Shown here: positions 16,941 to 24,978 of the stretch, one piece after another
Numbering within the stretch: the stretch's first letter is position 1
Layout: the number at the start of each line of letters is the position of its first letter
From: Rhodococcus triatomae
Lineage (GTDB): Bacteria; Actinomycetota; Actinomycetes; Mycobacteriales; Mycobacteriaceae
DNA: 64,000 nucleotides
Direction of reading: 5' to 3'
Assembly: GCF_014217785.1 (NCBI RefSeq)
Contig: NZ_CP048814.1
Coordinates: 1-64,000 of the forward strand
Translations under genes and position numbers: made by a program
Notes under the pieces: model-generated
Seen by the model: only the letters and a program-made list of their open reading frames with translations
Database searches by the model: none
Told to the model about the DNA's origin: nothing

Positions 16941-18338
16941 TCACGGTGCCGGGAAGAGCACACCGGGGTTGAGAATGCCCCGTGGATCCAGGGCGTGCTT
17001 GATCGATCTCATGACCTCGATGTCGACCGGCTCGCGTCCGAGCGACAGCCACGGCAGCTTCGCCCGGCCGATCCCGTGCTCGGCGCTGATGCTGCCGCGA
17101 TACCGGGCCACCAGGGTGAACACCGTCTCGGTGACGGGCCCGGCCAGATCCGGCGGTACGTCGAGAACGTTGACGTGGATGTTGCCGTCGAGGAAGTGCC
17201 CGAACTGGACACAGCGCGCACCCGGGGCACACTCGGCGATCCCGGCCGTGATCGCGTCGACGACCGGACCCATCGTCCCGAGCGGAACCGCGACGTCGAG
17301 TTTGACGACGGGAGTCGCCGACGATCGAGCGATCGCTTCCGTGTGCCCTTCCCGGATCTGCCAGAGCCGACGTCCAGGCGCCTCGTCCACGACCGCATCG
17401 ACGACGAGATCGTCGGCCGCGCCGAGGATCTCGACCACATCGTCCGTGGTTCCGCCGGACACCTCGACCAGTATCGAGAACGGGGCCTTCCCGCCTGCGG
17501 GCAGCGCCGACGCGGTGCGTCCGGCGACGAGGCCGACCCCGGCCGCGGTCATCAACTCCGCCGCCTCGACGGTCAGCCCGTGGCGCGCCGCACGGCGGCA
17601 GAACTCGACAGCCGCGTCCACCCGGTCGACGGCAGCGAGTACGACCTGTGCCGGCGGCGCCGGGCCCACCAGCCGCATGAGGACCGCGGTGACGACTGCG
17701 AGGGTCCCTTCGCTCCCGCACAGCAGGCCGGGCAGGTCGTAGCCGACGTTGTCCTTGACCAGGGGCTGCCATCGGCGCAGCACGCGTCCGTCCGCCACCA
17801 CCGCCTCCACACCGAGCAGTTGCCTGCGCGTGTTGCCGTGGCGGATCATCCGGATCCCTCCGGCGTTGGTCGCGACGATCCCGCCGAGAGTGGCGCTCTC
17901 CCGCGAGGCCAGATCCACGCCCATCCGCAGTCCGTGCTCGCGTGCCGCCCGATCCGCCTCTGCCACGGTGACTCCGGCCGCGGCCTCGATCGTCTGCCCT
18001 ACCGCGTCCACGATCGGCGCACCGAGCAGGCGCCGCGTGCTGAGCAGAACCGCACCCGGCGCGGGTATCCCACCGCCGACGAGCCCCGTGTTCCCACCCT
18101 GTGCGGTGACCGGTACGTCCGCGGCGTGACACAGCCGCAGCACCTGCGCCACCTCGTCGGTCCCCGCGGGGCGGACGACCACGGCGACGTCCGAGCGATA
18201 CCGACCGGTCCAGTCGGTGGTGTACCCGGTCACCGTCGCAGGGTCGGTGAGCACGTTCGCCGTGCCCACGACGGCACTGAGCGCCCGGACGACGTCCTCG
18301 TGTCCGGCGGCCCGTCCGTGCCCGTCCCGAGTCGTCAT
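16941..18338 (-). CDS. FAD-binding oxidoreductase, GlcD/D-2-hydroxyacid dehydrogenase type
   Basis: This 465-residue flavoprotein belongs to the vanillyl-alcohol-oxidase/GlcD superfamily. The FAD-binding domain shows VVVRPAGTDEVAQVLRLC, the pyrophosphate motif TAQGGNTGLVGGGIP near residue 75, and NAGGIRMIRHGNTR near 150. The C-terminal FAD-oxidase_C domain has FGHFLDGNIHVNVL (metal/substrate His) and SAEHGIGRAK near its end. D-lactate, glycolate or D-2-hydroxyglutarate are all plausible substrates; sequence alone does not decide. The ATG at 18338 sits almost against an AGGAGG, so spacing is odd; a TTG at 18368 would add ten basic residues. It is divergent from the sulfur operon. Confidence 0.88.
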   Translation of the reverse strand: MTTRDGHGRAAGHEDVVRALSAVVGTANVLTDPATVTGYTTDWTGRYRSDVAVVVRPAGTDEVAQVLRLCHAADVPVTAQGGNTGLVGGGIPAPGAVLLSTRRLLGAPIVDAVGQTIEAAAGVTVAEADRAAREHGLRMGVDLASRESATLGGIVATNAGGIRMIRHGNTRRQLLGVEAVVADGRVLRRWQPLVKDNVGYDLPGLLCGSEGTLAVVTAVLMRLVGPAPPAQVVLAAVDRVDAAVEFCRRAARHGLTVEAAELMTAAGVGLVAGRTASALPAGGKAPFSILVEVSGGTTDDVVEILGAADDLVVDAVVDEAPGRRLWQIREGHTEAIARSSATPVVKLDVAVPLGTMGPVVDAITAGIAECAPGARCVQFGHFLDGNIHVNVLDVPPDLAGPVTETVFTLVARYRGSISAEHGIGRAKLPWLSLGREPVDIEVMRSIKHALDPRGILNPGVLFPAP

Positions 18339-18479
18339 TCCTCCTGCGTACCCCCTCCGACGGCGCAAGTCACGGGTTCACGTATCGGTCCGGATCCGCA
18401 TGGACTCTCGGCAGCCGCACGCCGGCTCGCCGCGCGACACGCCGGTCGCCACCCGAAACACCGCGCGTTTGCCTTCCGC

Positions 18480-18508
18480 TTGCCGATTCAACCTTCGTCG
18501 GGTAGGAA
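18480..18508 (+). promoter_or_regulatory. Promoter of the sulfonate operon
   Basis: TTGCCG (-35, 18480-18485), a 17-nt spacer and TAGGAA (-10, 18503-18508) are followed 7 nt later by the GTG of the leader peptide at 18516. The spacing predicts a transcript beginning at, or one base before, that GTG, so the leader would be translated from a leaderless mRNA. Confidence 0.6.
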
Positions 18509-18515
18509 TTGCACC

Positions 18516-18590
18516 GTGCAAACGACCCACCTGGTGCGGCGCCTGAGCGTCGACCTGTGCCGTATGTGCGCCAACACCTGTTGTAGGTGA
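18516..18590 (+). CDS. Cysteine-rich leader peptide (24 codons)
   Basis: This short open frame starts with GTG and ends with TGA at 18588-18590. It begins VQTTHLVRRLSVDL and ends CRMCANTCCR, giving four Cys in the last ten residues, two of them adjacent (TGT TGT) next to the stop. Leaderless poly-cysteine short ORFs before sulfur-acquisition genes are known in mycobacteria, where slow translation of Cys codons reports cysteine supply. Its place 138 nt before a sulfonate transporter, right after a promoter, strongly suggests the same role. Too short for a homology score, so the call rests on composition, position and family knowledge. Confidence 0.8.
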   Translation: MQTTHLVRRLSVDLCRMCANTCCR

Positions 18591-18596
18591 TCTCCG

Positions 18597-18637
18597 GCGC
18601 GCTCTTCAGCGCGCTGTCACCGGCCCGTGCTGCCGGT
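18597..18637 (+). promoter_or_regulatory. Attenuator-like hairpins after the leader peptide
   Basis: Two successive hairpins start 6 nt after the leader stop: GCGCGCT / AGCGCGC with a CTTC loop (18597-18614), and ACCGGC / GCCGGT with a 7-nt loop (18619-18637). They lie between the Cys-codon cluster and the first transporter gene, where ribosome stalling could change their folding. No U-tract follows, so control of translation or Rho access is likelier than intrinsic termination. Confidence 0.55.
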
Positions 18638-18728
18638 TCCCGGCCTTCCGCCACCTTGCTCTCCGCTGCCCACCCCTCGGTTCGTTGCCGATGTAGTCGT
18701 GGACGCTTCCTCTGTCGAAAGCAGAACC

Positions 18729-19589
18729 ATGTCCGTATCCCTGGACGCCCCACCCGACGTCACCGACCCGTCGCCTCCACCCGCGCCGCGGCGCCGCCGC
18801 CTCCGCCTCGCCGCCCATCGCGTCGGCCTGCCGTTGTTGTCGCTGGCGCTGTTCCTCGGCCTGTGGCAGATCGCTGCCGCGAGCGGAACGTGGAACGAGA
18901 CGTTCGTGCCCTACCCCAGCACCGTCTGGAAGGCGTTCGTCGACTTCTCCACCACCCACGACGGCGTCCGCGGATACCAGGGCTACCTGCTGTGGGAACA
19001 CCTCTACATGACGCTGCGACGCGTCGCGATCGGCGTCGTCATCGGCGTGGTTCTCGGTGTTCTCCTGGGCCTCGCCATGGGTACCGTCAGCTGGATTCGC
19101 TCACTCCTCGAGCCCTGGTTGACCTTCCTGCGTGCGCTCCCGCCCCTGGCCTACTTTTTCCTGCTGGTGATCTGGCTGGGCATCGACGAGGCACCGAAGA
19201 TCACGCTCCTCGCACTGGCCGCGCTCCCACCCGCAGCGGTGGCGACGACCGCCGCGGTGCTCGCGACACCGGTCACTCTCGTCGAGGCCGCCCGGGCGCT
19301 CGGCGCGAGCCGGGTCCAGGTGATCCGTGACGTGGTCGCCCCGTCGGCGCTTCCGGAGACCTTCACCGGTATCCGGCTCTCGGTGGGGATCGCCTACTCG
19401 TCGGTGGTCGCCGCCGAACTGTTCAACGGAATCCCCGGCATCGGCGGCGCCGTCAAGGACGCCAGCAACTACAACAACACCCCGGTCGTCCTCGTCGGCA
19501 TCTTCGCCATCGGGTTTTCCGGGCTCGTCATCGACGGACTGCTCCGCGCGCTCGAACGACGCGTCGTCCCCTGGAGAGGCAAGGCATGA
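18729..19589 (+). CDS. Taurine/alkylsulfonate ABC transporter permease
   Basis: This is the inner-membrane subunit of a TauABC/SsuABC-type importer, 286 residues. After a Pro/Arg-rich cytoplasmic start, about six membrane segments follow (for example VGLPLLSLALFLGLWQIAAA and VAIGVVIGVVLGVLLGLAMG). The EAA loop coupling to the ATPase is EAARALGASRVQVIRDVVAPSALPE near residue 185. The ATG at 18729 is the first sensible start after the attenuator region; its ribosome site is weak (GAAAG), consistent with regulated initiation. It overlaps the lipoprotein gene by ATGA. Confidence 0.9.
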   Translation: MSVSLDAPPDVTDPSPPPAPRRRRLRLAAHRVGLPLLSLALFLGLWQIAAASGTWNETFVPYPSTVWKAFVDFSTTHDGVRGYQGYLLWEHLYMTLRRVAIGVVIGVVLGVLLGLAMGTVSWIRSLLEPWLTFLRALPPLAYFFLLVIWLGIDEAPKITLLALAALPPAAVATTAAVLATPVTLVEAARALGASRVQVIRDVVAPSALPETFTGIRLSVGIAYSSVVAAELFNGIPGIGGAVKDASNYNNTPVVLVGIFAIGFSGLVIDGLLRALERRVVPWRGKA

Positions 19590-20644
19590 ACGACACCCAC
19601 ACCCCTCGATTCGGAATCCGCACGCTGCGGCTGCTCGCGGTGGCCCTCACCGGGCTGCTCGCCGTGGCCGGATGCTCGGTGGACCAGAACAGCCAGGATG
19701 CGGGCAAGCCCACCATCCGACTGGCCTACCAGTCGTTCCCGAGCGGCGACCTCGTCGTGAAGAACAACGGCTGGCTCGAGGAAGCGTTGCCGGACTACAA
19801 CATTCGGTGGACGAAGTTCGACTCCGGCGCGGACGTCAACACCGCGTTCGTGGCCGGTGAGGTCGACTTCGGCGCGATCGGCTCGAGTCCCGTCGCGCGT
19901 GGGCTGTCGGCGCCGTTGAACATCCCGTACCAGGTCGCGTTCGTTCTCGACGTCGCCGGCGACAACGAGGCGCTGGTCGCGCGGGACGGCACGGGCATCG
20001 AGACCGTCGCCGACCTGCGCGGCCGCAAGGTGGGGACGGCGTTCGCCTCCACCGCGCACTACAGCCTGCTGGCGGCGCTCGGACAGGCTGGGGTCGGTGC
20101 CGACGAGGTCCAGCTGATCGATCTGCAGCCGCAGGCCTCCCTCGCCGCCTGGGAACGGGGCGACATCGACGCGGTCTACACCTGGCTGCCCACCCTGGAT
20201 CAGCTCCGGGAGAGCGGAACCACCCTCGTCAGCAGTCGGGAACTCGCCACCGCCGGCAAGCCCACTCTGGACCTGGGAGTGGTGGCCACCGCGTTCGCCA
20301 CCGAGCACCCCGAGGCCGTCGACGCCTGGCGACGGGTCCAGGCACGTGCCCTCGACACGATCGCGAACGATCCCGACGCCGCGGCATCCGCCGTCGCCGC
20401 CGAGATAGGCATCACCGAGGAGGAAGCAGCGAACCAGCTGTCCCAGGGCGTGTTCCTCTCCCCCGCGGAGCTGACCTCGCCGGAATGGCTGGGAACCGAG
20501 GACGCGGTCGGCTCCCTCGCCGTCAACCTGCAGGCAGCCTCCCAGTTCCTGGCCGAGCAGAACCAGATCGACGCCGCCCCTCCACTGGAGACGTTCCAGG
20601 ACGCGATCTACGTGAAAGGACTTCCCGATGTCCTCGACGAGTGA
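19586..20644 (+). CDS. Taurine/alkylsulfonate ABC transporter substrate-binding lipoprotein
   Basis: This 352-residue extracytoplasmic receptor has a lipobox LLAVAGC near residue 30 after a hydrophobic signal, predicting a lipid-anchored binding protein. The core is of TauA/NMT1 type: TIRLAYQSFPSGDLVVKNNGWLEEALP, then GSSPVARGLSAPLNIPYQ, and DLRGRKVGTAFASTAHYSLLAAL. TauA-like proteins bind taurine or short alkyl sulfonates. It overlaps the ATPase gene by 17 bp, so the operon is tightly coupled. Confidence 0.9.
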   Translation: MNDTHTPRFGIRTLRLLAVALTGLLAVAGCSVDQNSQDAGKPTIRLAYQSFPSGDLVVKNNGWLEEALPDYNIRWTKFDSGADVNTAFVAGEVDFGAIGSSPVARGLSAPLNIPYQVAFVLDVAGDNEALVARDGTGIETVADLRGRKVGTAFASTAHYSLLAALGQAGVGADEVQLIDLQPQASLAAWERGDIDAVYTWLPTLDQLRESGTTLVSSRELATAGKPTLDLGVVATAFATEHPEAVDAWRRVQARALDTIANDPDAAASAVAAEIGITEEEAANQLSQGVFLSPAELTSPEWLGTEDAVGSLAVNLQAASQFLAEQNQIDAAPPLETFQDAIYVKGLPDVLDE

Positions 20645-21449
20645 GCACACGGGCGCCCCTCCCGCGATCGGGATCGGGGACGTCACCCACGTCTACGGCG
20701 AGGGTCGCGAGGCCGTCACGGCGCTCGGTCCGGTCTCGCTGACGGTTCCCGACGGGGAGTTCCTCGTCCTCGTCGGCGCTTCGGGGTGCGGGAAGAGCAC
20801 ACTGCTCCGACTGATCGCCGGGTTCGACACCCCCACCGCGGGTTCCCTGCGGGTGGCCGGGGATACTCCCACGCCCGGCCTGACCTCGGGCGTCGTCTTC
20901 CAGCAACCGCGGCTGTTCCCCTGGCGAACCGTCGCGGGCAACGTGGACCTGGCGCTGAAGTACGCGGGCGTTCCCCGTGCCGACCGCACCGACCGACGCG
21001 ACGAACTGCTCGAACGTGTCGGCCTGGAAGGTACCGGGGCGCGGCGAATCTGGGAGATCTCGGGCGGACAGCAGCAACGAGTCGCGATCGCCCGCGCCCT
21101 CGCGGGCAACACCCCGTTGCTGCTGCTCGACGAGCCGTTCGCCGCACTCGACGCCCTCACCCGGGAGAGGCTCCAGGAAGACCTGCGCAAGGTGAGCGCC
21201 GAGTCCGGACGCACGAGCGTCTTCGTCACGCACAGCGCGGACGAGGCAGCATTCCTCGCCTCGCGGATCGTCGTCCTCACCCATCGGCCGGGCCGGGTGG
21301 CCCTCGACATTCCGGTCGATCTCCCCCGCAACGGGGTCGACCCGGACGAGTTGCGCGGCTCACCCGAATACGCCGCGCTGCGCGCCGAGGTCGGGCACGC
21401 GGTCAAGGCCGCAGCCACCGTCACCGAACCGGAAAGGATCCGCTCGTGA
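20628..21449 (+). CDS. Taurine/alkylsulfonate ABC transporter ATPase
   Basis: This 273-residue import ATPase has Walker A GASGCGKST near residue 50, Q-loop VVFQQPRLFPWRTV, signature [15 protein letters not shown], Walker B LLLLDEPFAALD and switch His VTHSADEA. The FQQPRLFPWRTV and EPFAALD blocks are typical of the nitrate/sulfonate/taurine (TauB/SsuB) subfamily. It ends in a GTGA overlap with the dioxygenase gene. Confidence 0.92.
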   Translation: MSSTSEHTGAPPAIGIGDVTHVYGEGREAVTALGPVSLTVPDGEFLVLVGASGCGKSTLLRLIAGFDTPTAGSLRVAGDTPTPGLTSGVVFQQPRLFPWRTVAGNVDLALKYAGVPRADRTDRRDELLERVGLEGTGARRIWEISGGQQQRVAIARALAGNTPLLLLDEPFAALDALTRERLQEDLRKVSAESGRTSVFVTHSADEAAFLASRIVVLTHRPGRVALDIPVDLPRNGVDPDELRGSPEYAALRAEVGHAVKAAATVTEPERIRS

Positions 21450-22330
21450 GTCTCACACTCGACACCCGCACCACCGACATTCCCTCGGCCACACTGACAC
21501 TCGACCGGTTCGGACCCGGCTTCGGAGCCGAGGTCCTCGGCTTCGACGTCGCCGGTGCGAGCGATGCCCAGATCGTGGCGCTGCAAGCCGCGCTCGTCGA
21601 GCACAAGGTGCTCGTCCTCCGCGACCAGCACCTCGACGACGACGCACACATCGAGCTCGGGCGCCGCCTCGGCGAGCTGACCGCGGGTCATCCGGTTCAC
21701 GACAGTGGGGACGTCGCCGCCGAAATCTATTCCCTCGACAGCCAGGACAACGGCTTCGCGGACGTCTGGCACACCGACGTCACCTTCATGCGGCGGCCAC
21801 CCCTGGGATCGATCCTGCGCCCGGTCGTGCTTCCGCCCACCGGCGGCGACACGAACTGGGCGGACTCCCAACTGGCGTACGAATCGCTGTCCGCACCGAT
21901 CCGGGATCTCGTCGACGGACTCACCGCAATCCACGACGGCAATCGCGAATTCGGGTACTACCTCGAGCAGCGACGCGGCGGGCAGGGCAACGAGTGGGAC
22001 GGCGAGCGCGTCGAGCGGCTGGTTCCGGTCGAACACCCCGTGGTGCGGGTTCATCCCGAGACCGGCCGCAAGGGACTGTTCGTCAATCCGGGCTTCACGT
22101 CGCACATCGTCGGAGTCTCCGACGCCGAGAGCCGGAGCATCCTCGACCTCCTCTACGCCCACCTGACCAAGCCGGAGCACATCGTCCGGCACCGTTGGCG
22201 GCTCGGCGATCTGGTGCTGTGGGACAACCGGAGTACCGCCCACTACGCGAACCGCGACTACGGCACCGCGCATCGGGTGATGCACCGGATCACCCTGCGC
22301 GGCGACATCCCCGTCGGCCCGCGACGCTGA
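21446..22330 (+). CDS. TauD-type alpha-ketoglutarate-dependent dioxygenase
   Basis: This 294-residue Fe(II)/2-oxoglutarate dioxygenase should release sulfite from taurine or a related sulfonate, or act on sulfate esters like the AtsK branch. The facial triad is visible: His and Asp in DVWHTDVTFM near residue 110, and the distal His in HYANRDYGTAHRVMHRITL near 270, with the Arg that holds 2-oxoglutarate just after. GDLVLWDNRSTAHY is the usual TauD C-terminal motif. The GTG start overlaps the ATPase gene. The operon therefore couples uptake to desulfonation, and the Cys leader upstream would adjust it to cysteine supply. Confidence 0.91.
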   Translation: MSLTLDTRTTDIPSATLTLDRFGPGFGAEVLGFDVAGASDAQIVALQAALVEHKVLVLRDQHLDDDAHIELGRRLGELTAGHPVHDSGDVAAEIYSLDSQDNGFADVWHTDVTFMRRPPLGSILRPVVLPPTGGDTNWADSQLAYESLSAPIRDLVDGLTAIHDGNREFGYYLEQRRGGQGNEWDGERVERLVPVEHPVVRVHPETGRKGLFVNPGFTSHIVGVSDAESRSILDLLYAHLTKPEHIVRHRWRLGDLVLWDNRSTAHYANRDYGTAHRVMHRITLRGDIPVGPRR

Positions 22331-22342
22331 CCGGTTCGTCCG

Positions 22343-23029
22343 TCAGCACTGCCCGCGCGTGACCTCCTCGGGCAGGGCACCCACCATCTCCACACCGGAT
22401 CCGTTCCACCGGTAGGTGATGTCGACGCTGCCCTGCGGGGCGGCGTTCGGCTCCTCGCCCACCAGATACCGGTAGGTGACGTCGACGTGGTCGCCACCCG
22501 AGCCGGTGACCGTCTGATAGCCGAGATTGCAGCGGGTACCCGTGCCCTGGAACTCGCCCCGGTGGAACAGCAGGAGCTGCCAGGGCGACGACACCGTCGC
22601 ACCCTCCGTCTCGAGGACGACGTAACTCAGGTCCGAACAGCCGTCGAGCGTGGACTCCGCCGCCTGCCAGGAGACCCCGGACATCGGAGGTGGGATCGCC
22701 GCAACGGCATTCGCGATCGCAGTGGGCTCGCCACCCGGAACGGAACAGTCGTCTCCCGCTCCGGTCTCCGTCGGTGCGGCCGCCGTGGACGCGTGTCCGG
22801 TCGCCTCCCCCTGCTCCGGGCGCGGGGACGGCGTCGCGCCTTCCTCGTGCGTCGCCGCACCGGTCTCCGTGATGTCGCCACCTTCGGGCGCGGCCGTTCC
22901 GCTCGTGTCACTTCCGCACCCCGACACGGCGACGACCACGGCGCCGGCTGCGAGAACCGCCGTCAGCGCCGAACGGCGACCGATTCGGCGGCGATCCTCG
23001 GAAATATCGCGCTCTCCGTATATCCGCAC
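22343..23029 (-). CDS. LppP/LprE-like lipoprotein
   Basis: This 228-residue exported lipoprotein has a signal peptide with twin-arginine-like RRRIGRRSALTAVLAAG and the lipobox VAVSGC near residue 37, then a long Pro/Thr/Glu-rich linker. The C-terminal domain has four Cys and the WQLLLFHRGEFQGTGT block typical of the mycobacterial LppP/LprE family. Its function is unknown; the domain is found only in actinobacteria with mycolic envelopes. I chose the GTG at 23029 because GGAGG lies 5-6 nt before it; the open frame begins at a GTG at 23050. It converges on the dioxygenase gene with 12 bp between. Confidence 0.8.
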   Translation of the reverse strand: MRIYGERDISEDRRRIGRRSALTAVLAAGAVVVAVSGCGSDTSGTAAPEGGDITETGAATHEEGATPSPRPEQGEATGHASTAAAPTETGAGDDCSVPGGEPTAIANAVAAIPPPMSGVSWQAAESTLDGCSDLSYVVLETEGATVSSPWQLLLFHRGEFQGTGTRCNLGYQTVTGSGGDHVDVTYRYLVGEEPNAAPQGSVDITYRWNGSGVEMVGALPEEVTRGQC

Positions 23030-23178
23030 GAGCCCCTCCGTTCCCGTCACCGACGGTCGGCGACATCAGGTCTGTCGCGCCGCGAGGCCGGATCGTTAGT
23101 CACGACAAGGTTCCGATCCGACAACAGGGCCCGGAGCGGCGAGATGACGGCACACCCCGCGGGGAGCAAGATGGCCGG

Positions 23179-24168
23179 GTGTTCACACGCTCCGACTCCC
23201 CTCCGCGATCCATGCACGTGTTCCTGCTCGCACTCGGGGTCGGCGTTCTTCTCGTGCCGGTGTCGGAGCCCGTATTACGCGCATACCCGGCCGTGGCGAC
23301 GTTCGCCACCCTCTTCGCCGCGGTGTTCGTCCAGGCGTTGCCGTTCCTCGTCCTCGGTGTCCTTCTCAGCGCGGCAATCGCCGCCTTCGTCCCCGCGGGC
23401 CTGTTCGAGCGGATCCTGCCCCGGAACGAGCATGCTGCCGTGGGCATTGCGGGATTCGGTGGGGCGGCCCTTCCCGGCTGCGAGTGCGGAGCGGTGCCGG
23501 TGGCTCGGAGGCTGGTCGATCAGGGCGTCCCCCGAGCTGCCGCGCTCACGTTCCTCCTCGCGGCACCGGCCGTCAATCCAGTGGTACTGGTGGCAACGGC
23601 GGTCGCCTTCCCCGACGACCCGAAAGTCGTTCTCGCCCGGGCACTCGGTTCGATGGCCACGGCGCTGACGATGGGATGGTTGTGGATTCGGATCGGGCGA
23701 CCCGAGTGGATCACCGCCCGTCCTCCGTCCGTGCACTCCTGCGCCGGGGGCGGTGGCCGTACGGCCACCTTCGTCGAGAGTGCCCGCAGCGACTTCCTCC
23801 AGTCCAGCTCCTTCCTCGTGGTGGGCGCGGCGGCCGCAGCCGTGCTGCACATCGTCGTTCCTGCGGGGATCTACGACGAGCTCGCGAATCGGATCCTGCT
23901 CGCGATCCTCGTGATGGCGATCCTCGCGGTGGTGCTGTCGTTGTGTTCGGAGGCCGATGCTTTCGTGGTCGCGAGCCTTCCCATGCTCCCCCTCCTCCCT
24001 CGCCTGGTGTTCCTGGTGGTCGGCCCGGCAGTCGACGTCAAGCTCTTCGTCATGCAGGTGGGTGCCTTCGGTCGGGCGTTCGCTCTCCGGTTCGCCCCGC
24101 TGACGTTCGTCGTCGCCGTGACGTGCGGGAGCATCGCCGGTCTCGTCGTGTTCGGGGGCGCGGGATGA
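23179..24168 (+). CDS. Permease of the ArsP/DUF318 type
   Basis: This 329-residue membrane protein has about eight hydrophobic segments. Two conserved blocks mark the family: GGAALPGCECGAVPVARRLVDQGVPRAAALTF (residues about 90-125) and LSLCSEADAFVVASLP near 255. Such permeases (YcgR of Bacillus is one) pair with a TIGR03943 protein, as here, with an ATGA overlap. Transported ion is unproven. The position at the edge of a zinc island and the His-rich partner suggest metal-related transport. The GTG at 23179 is used; an ATG at 23212 is possible. No Zur-like box is visible in 23030-23178. Confidence 0.82.
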   Translation: MFTRSDSPPRSMHVFLLALGVGVLLVPVSEPVLRAYPAVATFATLFAAVFVQALPFLVLGVLLSAAIAAFVPAGLFERILPRNEHAAVGIAGFGGAALPGCECGAVPVARRLVDQGVPRAAALTFLLAAPAVNPVVLVATAVAFPDDPKVVLARALGSMATALTMGWLWIRIGRPEWITARPPSVHSCAGGGGRTATFVESARSDFLQSSSFLVVGAAAAAVLHIVVPAGIYDELANRILLAILVMAILAVVLSLCSEADAFVVASLPMLPLLPRLVFLVVGPAVDVKLFVMQVGAFGRAFALRFAPLTFVVAVTCGSIAGLVVFGGAG

Positions 24169-24929
24169 CGCGGGCGACCTCCAACGTGGTCCTGCTCCTC
24201 GTCGGGATGATGACCGTGCAACTCGCGGGGAACGGCACCTACGCGCGGTACGTCGCGGTCGGATTCGGGCCGTACCTGATGGCCGCTGGTCTCGTCCTCG
24301 TCCTACTCGCGGTCGCAGCGATGATCCTGGACGTGCGCCGGCACGGCGCAGAGGCCGCCGCGGATTCCCCGCACCGGGCTCACGCGCATTCGGGCCACGA
24401 GCACTCCGGTGGCGTGCACTGGTTTCTGGTGGCCGCAGTCGTCGTCATCGTGTTCGTCTCCCCGCCTCCACTGAGCGTCTCGTCGGTGGGAAACATCCGT
24501 TCCGAGGCGATCGCCACCGTGGAGCGGGAACCGTTTCCTCCGCTCCCCGGCGGCGACGCGCCGGAAATCGGGATCGCCGACGCGGTCACGCGAGCCGCAC
24601 GGGACTCGACCGACAGTCTCGTCGGCAGGGAGATCACCCTCACCGGCTTCGTGGTGCGCACCTCGAACGGCGGCGCGCCGCGAGCCGACGGGTCCCTGAC
24701 CGGGCTCGATCTCGCGCGTATCCGCATCGTCTGCTGCGCCGCCGATGCGCGGACGGTACGGGTCCACCTGTCCCCGGAGGTGCCCGCGTACCCCGAGGGA
24801 ACCTGGGTCTCGGTCCGGGGTGTCGTCGACCCCGTTTCCTCGACACCGTCCACTCGCTACATTCCGACGCTGCACGTCCGGTCCGTCACCGAGATCGAGG
24901 CACCGGACCATCCGTATGCACCCCGATAG
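24165..24929 (+). CDS. TIGR03943 family putative permease subunit
   Basis: This 254-residue protein is of the YcgQ/TIGR03943 type. Two N-terminal membrane helices (VVLLLVGMMTVQLAG; YLMAAGLVLVLLAVAAMIL) are followed by a His-rich stretch (PHRAHAHSGHEHSGGVHW, residues about 69-86), a third helix (FLVAAVVVIVFV), and an extracytoplasmic OB-like domain with the conserved RIRIVCCAADARTVRV block near 187 and GTWVSVRGVV. The His cluster and the Cys pair look suited to metal binding. It always accompanies the DUF318 permease and is translationally coupled to it here. Confidence 0.83.
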   Translation: MTRATSNVVLLLVGMMTVQLAGNGTYARYVAVGFGPYLMAAGLVLVLLAVAAMILDVRRHGAEAAADSPHRAHAHSGHEHSGGVHWFLVAAVVVIVFVSPPPLSVSSVGNIRSEAIATVEREPFPPLPGGDAPEIGIADAVTRAARDSTDSLVGREITLTGFVVRTSNGGAPRADGSLTGLDLARIRIVCCAADARTVRVHLSPEVPAYPEGTWVSVRGVVDPVSSTPSTRYIPTLHVRSVTEIEAPDHPYAPR

Positions 24930-24930
24930 T

Positions 24931-24971
24931 TATCGGCAATGATTGTCAATATGCGCCTCGGCCGATAGGCT
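24931..24971 (+). promoter_or_regulatory. Zur-box-like operator and -10 of the ChlI/ChlD-like pair
   Basis: A 21-bp imperfect palindrome centred at 24941 (24931-24951; core GGCAATGATTGTCAAT) matches the Zur box type of actinobacteria. A TAGGCT -10 (24966-24971) stands 7 nt before the ATG at 24979, predicting a leaderless mRNA. The box covers the expected -35 region, so Zur-Zn would repress. Confidence 0.75.
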
Positions 24972-24978
24972 CCCCGAG

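Noticed and set aside
23051-23178. Zur-type box before the ArsP-like permease
   Set aside because: The interval is GC-rich and holds no palindrome like the other five; only GTTAGTCACGAC was faintly suggestive.
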